Source: Hermatobates lingyangjiaoensis (Eukaryota > Arthropoda > Insecta > Hemiptera > Hermatobatidae). Taken from it: a stretch of 64,000 bases of DNA. This document shows, piece after piece, positions 32,027 through 45,400 of this stretch. Location: assembly GCA_026182355.1 (NCBI GenBank), contig JAPFBL010000003.1, forward strand, positions 2,443,001 through 2,507,000. Reading direction: 5' to 3'. Position 1 is the first letter of the stretch, and every line of letters begins with the position of its first letter. The notes under the pieces are model-generated. The model did no database searches. It was not told where the DNA came from and saw nothing but the letters and a program-made list of their open reading frames with translations. Position numbers and translations under genes: made by a program.

Positions 32027-35000
32027 AACTAGAATTCACATAAAGAACACACATCAAAAGATTACAGAAACTCATTGCTATATTTCGACCTCGTCATTAG
32101 GTAGCATATGATCAAATCACAATATGATATGGGAAAAGAACAAAACTAAGATCTTTCAACCGTAAAAAGTGGTCGTCGTCAGAGCCAAAACCCAACTGAT
32201 TGTTATTGCACGTGTTTATTGTGAAATCTTGTTATAATATAAATTGATAAAAGTGTCGATCGTGAAGTAGAAACAAAATAAAAGTTTATTAGGACTCGGT
32301 CAGTTCTTCAGATTCAAATTAAACTATCATTGGCAACGTTTCGGTTTTTATTAAAAACCTTTTTCAACGGCAGAAGTTCAAAATTTGAAACAGAAAATCT
32401 AAGTATTATATTAGAGATTATTTTGCAAAGAAATTCACCAAGTTTTTTCTTTGCAAAATAATATCTAATGTAATACTTAGTTTTTCTGCTCCAAAATTTT
32501 ATACTTCTGCCAATTCCAAAGGTGGTTAGAGGTGGTTATCATGACTGCAGTAGATATATATATATATATATATATAATATATAGTAAACTGGAACTTTGG
32601 CAATGAGAGTTTAATTTGAAACTGATGAACTGACCGAGTCTTCTTAAACTTTCTTATCCCGTCTACATATATTCTACAATATTTTGCTTTATCAAGGTTT
32701 GGTCCAGCATCAACAAATTGTCAAAAACACGCATACAACCAGCGTTTCATCTATATGGCAAGACATCTTAAGAATTTTTTTTTAAATTTTTCTAAGTATC
32801 AGAATGAAATATAGAGTTTTCGTACAAATGTCGCATGAATAATCATGGACCCTCAGTTAGTCGAGGCAGTTCCCTTCCCATCACTCTTTACGCCAATTAC
32901 CATAGTTTCAGCTTTAATGAATGTTTTATGGCACAAATTCTAAAAAATGTTCTTCTTCATCATAGATGTCAAATAAAGAGCTTCTAAACTTCTGCCGCCT
33001 ATTTTGAATAAATATAGTGTATATATAACAAGTCTTCAGAGAAAACGTGGAATAATAGTTCGCGTTTATACCACAGTGAGAAATTTAGAAATGAAACTAA
33101 GACCTTTTGACCAAAACAATTGGTGTTTAACAAGTGTGACTATGACATAACCAGCTGTTTGGTGGAAAAAAAGATCTAACTCCCCTTTCGGAAATTATTA
33201 CAAGGTTTGGATATATATCTGTGTTTATACATAAACTAATCAAGTGTTTTTTATATATTTATGTACATTTCGGATTCATATTAGACATATGAGTCAAACA
33301 GAATGAGAATATGACGAGGTTTGTCTAGATTTATCCCCCATTACTTTGAAATTTAGTTTGAAAGCTGTAGAAACTTATGCATTGTAAATATAGTGATTGT
33401 TTCCTTACATTGAACTTTGAAATAAATGCTTAACATTTAGATAGTTGAAATATGGACTGTTTCAGATTGAAAAGAAAAATAAAAGTGGAAACCAACTCTA
33501 AAGGTACTTCTGCTAAAGAAACCCCTTCTCTGGTGTCAGATCTTACAAAAACCAAAAGGGCATTTTCACCTGTACCCCTTCCAGGTCCTTCAGGTGCCTC
33601 AGACACTGACCTGAGAGCTTCTCCTAAGATAGTAATGGAAAGAGATCACACTACCACTTCAAATCTTGATGACAGTCTTCCTTTTACATCCATTTCTAAG
33701 ATGGACGCCTCAAATCAGACTGATGATAGAATAGTCTCTTTGAATTCTAAGTTTCTAAGTGCATCAACTCCTGTAAGCACAGGATCTTCTTCACCTATAT
33801 TCAAGAAAGGATCAAAGTTTGGAGCTGTTAAAAGAAAAAGAAACAATTCCGCGATATTTACAGAACAGCAAAACTCGACAAGAAAGCCTTGTTTAGGCAG
33901 AAATGCTTCTGGTTCTAGCACCTCCAAGGAATCCTCTGGAAGTATCCAGAGAGCACCTTACCAACTACGATCAGAAGGTCTTCTCTTTATTTTATTACTT
34001 ATATATTGTGTGTTTGCTTGTATTAAATTCATTATTACGCAGCTAATGAGACCACTGCGATCTAGTAATGCATTGCTAGCTTTACAGTGGTTCTAGAGCT
34101 ACTAAGTTCATGACTCGCTTTAAAAATAAGAAAAAAAAATTAAATTATAATAAATATTTAAATAAATATTTTATTAGTATTACTATTATTATATCGTTTT
34201 TGGGACTATTCCAAACCTCTGGTAATTAAAGTCCAAAATTCGTACCATATTCTAAAACTAATTTTTTTCATCTGGGAGTAACAGACATACTAAGCTGGCG
34301 GATGTCATTCCATACCTCTGCAAGAACGAAATACCAACGGTTTTGAGTCTTTATGATGTCATTATTCACTAGAAAAAACTTTCGTATGTAAAATGTTCTT
34401 TAGCATAACCCTTAACGGCTTTTCGTTTTAGCCTATAGTTAGTCCAACCTATTTACTTCAATAACATAAGGAATCAAACTTATTATTTACATTCATTTAA
34501 ATCAGAGTTGTCCAAAGTCTATCCCGCGTGCCGCATGCGGCCCGCGACCCCCTTCAATGCGGCCCGCGGCCTCTTCTAGAAAACTTTTAAAAATTAGTAT
34601 TATTTAGACATCTATTGAGTTATATTCGAAAAAAGTTGTTATTAAGCAAAGCTGCACTGCCAATCACTCAATTTTGGCCTCTTCTTTCTGAAGAGCATTA
34701 TCCTAATTTACGCCGTTTTGGATTGCACTTGCTGTCAATGTTTGGCAGTACCTACCTTTGTGGAGCAGCATTTTCCGCAATGAAGTCGATTAAATCCAAA
34801 GAGAGGAATCTACTTAATCAAACATCTCTCGAAGTCTTTAGCCTAAACCTCAGTTGACATTGACACAAAGGAGCTGGCTTCCAAAATGCACGCACACCCA
34901 TCCCACTGAATTTTAAGTAAACTGTACCGTTTTACGTACTTCCTTAAATATTTTTTACGAATATATTTAAGGGTTGATTCTTATCCATACTTGTCAATTA

Positions 35001-38000
35001 TTTTTTTTATGATAATATATGTTTTTATGATAAATATAAAGATTCATTTACATGTACATGTTTTACTTTACATCTGGTACTGCGGCCCGCGTCCCCATAA
35101 AGTTTGGACAACCCTGATTTAAATGATTAAAACAAACTTTTTTTTCAGTCCAAAGAATTACCAGGTCGGTGAAAAAATCAACTGGAGCTATTTGTACAAC
35201 TCTAAAAAGGAAATTAACCAGACAGTCGGGAAATAAAAAATTAAAAAAATTGAAAACATCTACAGAAGCAAATATTGAGAATTGCGATTCATTGAAAAGA
35301 AATGTGCAACAAATCAGTGAAATGTCCGCTACAAGTAATAATGTCAAGGAGAGAGAAGATACCGACACAAGTAAGTGTCATATAAATTTTTCATAGTATG
35401 ATTGACAAACACTTTTGAAATATGTTTTACGGTGGTTTTTGAACAGAATGGGCACACTAAAAGCACGTACGTTAAGAACTGGGTCCCTCACCACAAGTCT
35501 CACTAGCTGTATGGTTTCTCAGTACAGAACCACTTACAGGTACTTCAAGTGGTGGAAACGTGTTAAAAACGGGGTCACACACTTTTCGTCTCACTAGCTG
35601 TAGAGTTTCTCAATATAGAAAGAGTTACATCTGGCAGGATGAAAATGTGTTAAGAACAGAATCCCTAATTAAAGGCTTGGGTTTACTCACTACTGAAACA
35701 TTGACGAAAGATAGAAGAAAACCTTTTAAGAACCATGTATGGCACTAGAAGTCTCACAAGGTATGTAAGGTTAAAATACAGAAACGCACCAATTAGGGTG
35801 AAAAGTGTTGAGATAAGGTCCCTGACTGAACACTGACATGTTCAACTGTTGAGTTTCTTTATACAGAAACACATGTTGCAGGTAGCGTGAAAACGCATTA
35901 AGAAGGGACCTCTTTCTTGAAGCCTGAATTAGCAGTAGGTTTTTCTCACCACCGAAACACTTAACAAAAATACCTGCAGTAGGTAGAGTAAAGCGTGTTA
36001 ATAACAGGGTCGCTCACTGGAAGTTTTACTAGTGCAAAGTTTCTAACCAGAGAAAAAATTACAGGAGATAGAGTTAAATGGAGTTCAGAACATGGTTCCT
36101 GAGTACAAACCTCACTAGCTGTTGGCTTACTAACCACCAAAACACTTTTGGCAGGAACGCGAAACCTTTTTTAACTACAGGTTACAGGATAACCTATCCA
36201 GTCGCTAAAGGTGGACTTATCAATATAGAAACACTTACATGAAGGATGAAAATTGACTAAGAAGAAGGTCCTACTTTACATAACTCACTAGTTATAAGAG
36301 TTTCGCAAGACAGGTACACTTACGGCAGTATGTAGGAAACGTGTTAAGGATAGGCTAGCCTTACTTGCACGAAGTTTTCTTACTACTAAAGCACTTACGG
36401 CAGGTAGATGAAGCACTTTTAGGAACATCTACCTTCATTTTAAGTTCCAAACGATCTAGGGGTTTTCAAAACAGAAGTGCTTACAGCAAGTAGGGTAATA
36501 TGTCTTAAGAGCAAGACCCCTCTTAATGTAGAGAAACACTACAGCTAGTATCAATCAGTATGTATTAAAACTGACAGTAAAATTTCATTACAAGCATTAA
36601 AAAACAATAAAAACCATCTACCTTTAATAGAACATATTAGAACAAAGCTATTATTCCTAGAAAACAAAATAAAAATCTCCTTTTCATGGGTTAAGGCACA
36701 TGTGGGACTAAGTGGCATTGAACTAGCCGACACACTAGCAAAAGAGGCCTCCAAACAAGACCAAGCGCCACAGTATTCACAAATTCCATGTTCCACTGTA
36801 CTTAGTTTGGCAAAAAGCGGAGTATTGAAAGCTGGCAGAAGCTTTTGGGAAGCTTCCCAAAAATGCTAATTTATTTAGCAGATACAAAGTCATATTAAGT
36901 CCAAATATATATATATATTATTGTAAAAAAAATATTACAACATGTAATACCTTGTGTGGAGCATGTTTCAATAAAGAATTTAAAAAAAAACCACAGCTAG
37001 TGACACTTGCATCACTAGCTAAAGAGTTTCTCAGTACAGAAACATTTACAGCAGTTGGTTGAAAACGTATTAAGAACAGGGTTCCTCACTATTAGTCTCC
37101 GTAGGTATACAATTTCCTACTACAGAAATAGAACACGTAGAGTAAAAACATGGTAAGAACGGTGTCGCTCACTACAATTCTCACTGTCAGTTGTAGTGTT
37201 GCCCTCAGTTCAGAAACACATAAGCCAGTCTAACACATAATAATAACACATAATAAGCCAGTACACCTGTTGTCTCAAAAATAACCATGAGTCATATATG
37301 AATATTTTACTGCAAATATTATAATAATTGAAATGTAGTCAAAAAAATCCGACCAGTGACTAATTATAACTTAGTAGTTGTCCTTTCTACTGTTATATTG
37401 TCTATTAATCAATAATGAATGCGCAATGTTTATCTCGCAATAAAAGTTAGATACGAAATTGTAAGTTCTAAAATGAGTAAAAGAGTGAAAATGTATTACT
37501 AGCTTTTACTTAAGGTATCATAAAATAGACTATTTTTCTTTGTAAAATAATTTTTGTAATGTAATACTTAGTTTTTCTGTTTCAAATTTATACTTCTGCC
37601 TATGAGAAAAGTTTTAAATAAAAACCGAAACGTTGGCATTTAGAGTATAATTTGAACCTGAAGAACTGACGGAGTCCCGATAAACTTTATTTTTGTGTAT
37701 ATATATATGTATGTAAAGTTGGTGTTTAATATATTATGAAGTTCTATTACTATTGTTATTAATTAAAGTTTGTTAATTACTTAAAGAGATACAACAAAAA
37801 GAGAGTGACGAACTGTGTAGCGAAGAGGCCATACAGTCAAATGGGAGTAATAGTGATGAAGAGGAACAATGCAATAAAAACGAAGAATTGATGGAAAAGG
37901 CTGGGAATATGTCATCACCGGAACGGAGTAGAAGCAGACTGTCTTCTTCAAGTGACGCCTGCGTGGCGACAGGTATTAGTACTATATAATATGTTGACAA

Positions 38001-41000
38001 GAGCCTTTATGAGAAATACAAATATCTTGTCAGTATAAATAGTCAAATTGACTGTTAATTTCTGTTCTAAAAATCATAACATACATCACTATATTATTCT
38101 AAATCAAATGACTTGAATACTAACATTAAGAAGCCTTAGTTGTTAAAAAGGGAAAAGTAAGATAGATTTGCTCGTCTATGGTCAGACATTACGTGATAAG
38201 TTTGTTCAACTTGATCATTCAGCGTTGATCTTAGGTATGCGTTGGGTTTGCTCGCCTTGGTCATACACTGATGTTAGATACACGATAGGTTTGCTCGTTT
38301 GGGTCATACAGTGATATTTAGCACTGGTTAGGTTCTGATTGTTTTGGTCAATGCAAGTAATGATGTAAATATAATGGCGTTAGTAATACTGTGATGTTAA
38401 GTGTGTAATAAATTTGATGATCTTATGTTATATTTAGTGTTATTTGTTATGTTATTTGGTTGTGTGAAATAAAAGCACTTTATTTATAACTTAATACAAC
38501 AGTTATATAATTAAACAGTTTCGTTGCCTTGAAGTGGTATTGCACTGGTATTCTGTTACCTCCGACGGTTTACTTATCACGAGTAATTCCAACAACTGGA
38601 CCGGCTCCCTTTAACTGGTATTCAGCAGTTGCAGTAGGCTTCGACTCTTTTGGTGTTCTGTGTCTTCCTTCGTGAAGTGATAAGCATTTATCTCTGATTT
38701 TGCCATCCAATAGGATCATATAGATTCTGTCATCCTAGAGTCAGACTAAACTCTGAGTACCCTTGATAGCAACTAAGTCACCACCCTACTTGACAACTTT
38801 CTGCGATGCAAATTACAATATTTCCTCTTGGACCTTCTTAATTTTTTTTAAAGCTTTTTCTCTTAGTAAATACTTTCATCTAGTATTCAAAAGTATAGAT
38901 TCCATAATTCCTATTATTATTCACAACTATAATGTTCTTTAATCTTTTTAAGTTAATAGCAGTTTTCTGTTACTAGTAATCATAACTAGATTATCAACAT
39001 TTATCTTTGGTATTAATAACTTTAAAAAGTTGAATTTGTTGTTAGGGCCTCCTTGTTATAATGAGTCATACAAACGTTATAAAATGTTAATCACAAGTAA
39101 GCAAATATTTTTTCCTGGTTAAATTGAGATGACTTAATAGGCCAGTATGATATGTATGAACCAGAACACCTCCATTATTAATAGGGTGATGTAGGCCTCT
39201 TTTTTACCTCCTTTCCTAGGTATTAAGATACATTTCATGATTTAAATCACCTTCATTTTGGAATTCTAATTTTGAATGAAAAATATTGGTTAATTTTTCT
39301 TCTGATGGTTTCATTGAGCAAACTATATTTTCGTTCACATTTTTCGTTATTTTTAGTTCTATTTATTTTAAAATGACTAATAATTCCCTTTCTTCTTTAA
39401 CTTTGTGAGAAATAACTCATGGCATTTCAAAAAAAACTTATTTTATTTTTTCACAGTTGTCTGAATAGCAGTTAGGAATTGTTTTGTTTTTCTTATTGCT
39501 AGAATTTTCCTGTGATTTTCAATAGGAAGAAGATTCATCGGTTGATAAGACCTGGAGAGCATTTTCCAATGCCTGTCAGGTAGCGCATTTCATTGGTCCG
39601 TCAAATTTGTCTTAAAAACACCTGACGCTGAGTTTAGGATCAATTTCTAAAATTTGCAGAGATGATTGATTTAGATTTCGTCAATCCAGTTTATACTCAT
39701 TCATCATCTTGATCTTGATGTAAAAAGATTGCTAGATACCAGCTATATCAATCTTATTATCATGGTGAGTACATATTTTTAATCGTGTCCTTAATGGCTT
39801 CTTTCTTTATTTTTGTTCCCAGAGTTTGAATTTTTAACTCCAGAAACGCATCCCTATCCTTTAGAAAGTGGTTCTGCGCCTTTGGAAGGTATGTGTGTTG
39901 AGCCGAAGGAAGAAGATGAGCTCGAGGAATCTAAAGTTTACTTTAAGGCACTATCTCATCTTTCAGACAGGTTACATGATATAATAGTGTTTATTTTCAA
40001 ATAGATATAAATGATGATTAGGTCCATGAAGGTCATTGAAGTTTATTCACTATTTTTATGTATGTACTTTTGGTGTTACTGTTATAAGATAGTTTAATGT
40101 TTGCTTTATGTTATTAATTATTATTGAAAATTATGTGATTGAGTGTTTAGTTATTTGATAGAAGTTTTTCTACCAGTACATGTATGAGTCTGATTTTTAT
40201 TTCAGGTTTAGTTTTTATAACTAATTTGTAATCACATTAATTATTCATATTTTTTAGAAATCCTGAAGAAGTAATGGATCTAGTTATGCGTCAAATGTTC
40301 ATGAAAATGAAACCCCCTCGATTTCTAAATAATGAAGAAGACGTCGAAAATTATAAGGAAGAATTAAGCGTCGTTAGTTCTGTATTAAGGTTGTTTGAAG
40401 AGATTCTACTCAAGTTATTTTAATAAAACTATTATAAGTATTTATTCTTTAGTTCAGTTTCAGCAGGTTATTATTTTACTAAAGGATTAGAGATACATGT
40501 GATATTAATATTTACGTTTACTCTTTAATATTTTCTTCGTATAAATAATAAATAACTGGGAATTTATACAATACAAAACCAATTGTAAACTTTTTTTTAC
40601 AAAATTTCTCTTCAAGGCAGCCTTATCTGTACTAATCTTACCACTACCGTATTAGAGATGTTAGTTTGTATGGAGTAAATCTTCGAAATAAAATGAAATT
40701 ACTATTCCTATTTCTATCCGATAACTCACAATCGTGTTTTTGGAAAACTAATGTGTTTTAAATCTGAACTAATAATCAATACTTTTACTTTTCCTTTTTG
40801 TTGCCGTTTCTAAAGATGCTTGTTTTATTGGTGATTAATTAGTTGTTATACCTGAGTTTTTTTTCCAATAATGTTCTTGCATAGTTTAAAATTCCATATT
40901 CCAATGTTTTAAAACTTCCATATTATATACAGTTATACACATGGTGTTTATAATTTTGATAATTAGAGAAAAGTTGTTTCACAATTCTTTTAAGATTTGC

Positions 41001-42433
41001 GAATTTTTTGAATGATCATTGTTTTTTTTTTTAGCTCAAAAAAATTTGTGCGCTCAATGAATAGAGTGAAGGAATGTTTACACAAGCTGTTTCTCAACCG
41101 ACCAGAGGAATTTAGTTACAACGAATTCTTCACAAATAGTAAACTTGCTTACCAAGAAATCTTTAAAACTCTGTGAAAGTCTATTGTTTTCTACTTTAAT
41201 GTTATTGTTTTAGGGGTAATAGACAGAACCATTTCATCAATCATGACTCTCTTCAATTCCTATCTGTTACAACTTGTGCTTCGCGCTTTCGAGGGAAAAT
41301 TGGATGAGGTATGGATATAGTTTTATAAAATAATGAAATTGCTATAAATTCTCTTATTAGTTCTTAACCTCTAGTACGTATTAAAAAAAATAAGTTCCAG
41401 ACTTTCTTTTCTCTTCCTTTGTTAATTTATCTTCCTTTTAATAATTGTTATTTCTTTATTTTTTTTATGGCGTTCACATTTGTTCATTTATTTCTCTTTC
41501 CTGAATATAGTCTGCTTTAACTTTCTTCTTTCATTTTATCTTTCAACGTTCATGAGGTATATACCGCATCAGGCCAATCGCTAATGAAATACGCCTCATT
41601 GTTTTTCTTCATAAACGGAAAAATAAAAATTTAGTTCTCTGTTTTTCTTCATAAACGGAAAAATAAAAATTTAGTTCTCTTCTTTTAGTTTTAGTTGAAC
41701 AAATATCACGATAATTGCATGTGATGTAAAAAAAAAATGATCTCACATGTTAAGAAAAACATGTAAAGACCACTGTTGTGAAATAATTGAACGATTTCAT
41801 ATCAGTATTGCATTAATTCAATAGCCTTATACATGCAACAATAAAACCTCTAGATTTTCATTAAAATACAGAATATTGGAAGCAGGAGAACATACAAAAT
41901 GGTGAGCAATAATAATGATAAATCCATAAATAACAGCTATCAAAGTGAAACAAAACTCAGATGAAGATTTTTGTTACATTGATATCAATTACAAAAACTA
42001 TCAAATGTCTCTGGTCAGAGCGTGTTTCAAAATAAAAGATCCAAGTCTAAACAAATTGGGAAAAGTTATGAAGAAAACTGAACTATTAATTGCCGACAGT
42101 AACCGTCTATCCACTTGCTGGTTCGACAGCGAAACTAATAAATATCTTAGCTTTACATTTCAAGCGATAGGGTGGCCCAATAAAATTCACGTGTGAAAAC
42201 ACCACTCTGCAAAATGTTTTTAAATATAAACTATACTTAGATGATACAGACGAACGAATGGTACAAATGTACACTGAGGAGCAAGAGCAAATCTGGCTCG
42301 GCATTTGTAGAAACAGCGATTTTATCAGAAGGTAGCATTGAGTGAACTTTGTTTAATCAGGCGGAACAGGTTATGGCATTAAAGAGCAACTGAATAGGAG
42401 AATAAGTATGCCTGGTTATTCACCTACACCATT

Positions 42434-42469
<36 letters not shown>

Positions 42470-45400
42470 CTTTAAAATTTGTATTTCCATTAAAACTAAA
42501 TATAAAAATATGTCCTTCATAATCATTTTTCAATTTGCTATAGAGAATATGTAAAAGGTAAACAAAATGTTGACTGGAGAAAGATTACAACATTTCAATG
42601 TTTTAAAAATCAATAATGCTTTTGAAAGAGAAAGAAAAAAGGAAATAACTTTTAAAAAAATATCTCCTTCTTCCTTAATATGGAAAGGTCTAAATCCAGA
42701 TCTAGAATAAAAAAGCCATTGCCGGCAGCATAAATCTTGTCAAATGTATGTTTCGCCTAAGCGGTGGAGTCCTTTCAGTATTGGCTTCAAAGCAAAATAG
42801 TTCCTTTAATGTGATAATGGTATCTCACAAAGATTAGTTGCATGCCGTTTATGCTTTTGCTTTGCATACGCGGATTTCTAAATGATAAATATTAAAAAAT
42901 CCCACTCCCAACAGTTTTCATTGTTTTCTGTTCAATGGCCTGTAGTCCATCTTCTAAATCGAGTTTTTATTTATAGAAAAAACTAATGTTTGTTAACCTT
43001 GAATAGTATGCATAGTTTTCTTTTAGAATAAAATATTATTAATTAATAATTTTTTATGAAAAAATACCTGTTTCTCTATAGTTAATATGAAAGAAAGAAG
43101 TGATGAAGAGAATTTTGTTTTGGCATTAAAAAAAACAGCAAGCTGAATTAATTTCTAAATATTTCAAGACTTTAAGTTTAAAAAAATTAATTTTAACAAT
43201 CCTGGGTTTCATATGGGATCCTGGAAGAATGTAATTAGTCCGACGTGTGTCAGGGGTTGGACAAGGCTGTGGCACAACGAAAGCTAAACAAAGGGTTATA
43301 TTAATCAAATACTTTAAATTTCACTTATGCTATATGTTTCAATTTATTTTAATTTTATTGCAGTAATATCCAAGATTATTTGTAAAAACTGATGAATTTG
43401 TGAGTTTTCTTTCTAAGAAGTAAATAAATTACTAGTCCGTGTTGGTTTATTTATGACCATATAATATTTTAGAACTACCTTACATAATTAATTAAACATA
43501 GTACCAGTGAGGATTGTGACTCCGTTGCTACTTACCTGGTGTATTAATTGAGTTGATATTGTTCAGTTAATACAAGCAGTAATAATTATTATTGCAATGT
43601 TAATAATTTCAAAATGAGTTGATATTACCTTATTTCATTCACAAGTGGTATGTCTAAATAAATATTATGTGTGATTATAAAACTTGACTTTGCCCTTATC
43701 AGTGTGTGCCTTGTTAAAATTTAGTTTCAATTTCAATTTATTCCCCTGCTACTCTACTGCATGGAATAAGGCAAGGTCATAAGCTATGCTCTTGAGCAGT
43801 GGAATAGAGTAAGGGTCGGGTAGCTGTTATATCCGAGGTGAGCGAGTGTGCTTACACTACAGACTCATTCAAACGAATCAGGATGATACGTGAATCAATC
43901 GGTGCTTTCGTGTTTCATTTGAAAAAAATCAGTTTCAATGTTCTACAATTGAATTTTGAAACTATTAAAAAACAGACCAGATATTTTTGATGAGTATTTT
44001 CCGTGGGGAAATATAAATTGCACTAAGTGTTGTTTAGGTTAGCCGAGTGACAACGTGTCCACCTCTGAACTGTCAGGTCCGCGGTTCGATACCCACATAT
44101 TTATTCGGCCCTCGATTTATTCACGTGGGAGGTGAATAAATCTGAGCACATCGTCCCTCGGAGAGGACGTTAAACCATTAGTCCCGAGTCTGTACGATGT
44201 CAGTTAGTCGTTAAAGATTCCTAGTCTAAAGACGCTTGGGTTTGGCAAAGTTTAGGACTGCCAATGTAAAATCAATCTTCATTGTGTGGTATCACAAAGG
44301 ACCAATGTTCGACCTGTGTGTGTTCCCTTGTGGCACTACCACTGCAACGTAGCGTAATCTCAACTAAGTGTTAATAAAAAGGTTTTTTATTTTACTAAAA
44401 CCTTTAAAGGATATAAATATCATGTAGAAATGATAAATGGTCATATTTCAATATATCTAAATAAACTAAATGCATTTATAATTATTTTAGAATGACCTAA
44501 AATCTATAAATTCTTCAATAGAGTTGTACTTATAAAAAACTGCAACTACGAGTAGATCCCCGATTAAATGTTGAATAACCTGCCGTCACACCTGGTTTGA
44601 TTCGGCTGAGTAGGCACGGTTGAATCAGGACTGTTGTTACTTGCTTGGCCTCGTGAGCGAACAGGATGAGGTGCGTGGTCGGTAGGGTTTTGGTCTAAAG
44701 AAACCTAAATATTCCAGTTTAGAGTTCATGTTGTTGCTCTATCAATATGTTGTAGCCTCATTTAATTCAATAAAAAACAATTGTGCTCATTACTTGCTCT
44801 TTATTACTAATACTAATTTTCTTGTAGTTCCATATATGTTTTATAACTGTCTATTCACAAAATAAGGTTTTTATTAAACAGTAACTTAGAGCACCCAATT
44901 AGATTCACTATGTTTTCCATGATACAACAAAAAGATAAATTGAGCTTTTATTTTTGAAATATTATTTAATGCCTTACTTTTTTACATTGCTATTGGTAAA
45001 CTAAAATATAAAGTTTTGTCAATGTTGTAAATTTTTTGAAACTTCATTATAGTAATGAACTTTTAATATGACATGTTTTGTTTCTAGATTGAAGTAGGGT
45101 TGCGGACCGTTGATACCTGCGACATGAAGTACTCCCTTTGGCTAATTTTATTCAAAGAATCAAATGAATCAGATGATGTCATACCACAACTCACATCAGT
45201 CTCAAACTCCAATGTAACAACTTCTACTTTTTTGTTTTTTTCTTTTTGCTTTCTCGACAATATACAGCTATCCCTCGCGATATATGGTTAATTATTAATC
45301 TGTCTATATCGCGGCATTAATACAAATCCTATAACTGGACCATTAGAATTTAAAAAAAATCCACAAAAGTACAATTACGTAATAATTATTAACACATCAA

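Noticed and set aside
36551..36796. Minus-strand 81-codon frame
   Set aside because: Antisense of the LINE RNase H fragment that reads correctly on the plus strand.
41035..41175. Exon 8 extending to the stop at 41174 as a gene end
   Set aside because: A donor at 41139 and a 75-bp intron join it in phase to exon 9, and the following exons continue the same protein character.
44032..44110. Possible tRNA gene
   Set aside because: A- and B-box-like words are present but the cloverleaf is incomplete and the sequence continues into a SINE body with target duplications. It is a SINE head.
45088..45290. Exon 10 reading on to a stop at 45291 as a short isoform
   Set aside because: Sequence after 45213 becomes Phe/Ser low-complexity from a T-rich tract and then enters a MITE. 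The donor at 45214 joins in phase to exon 11.
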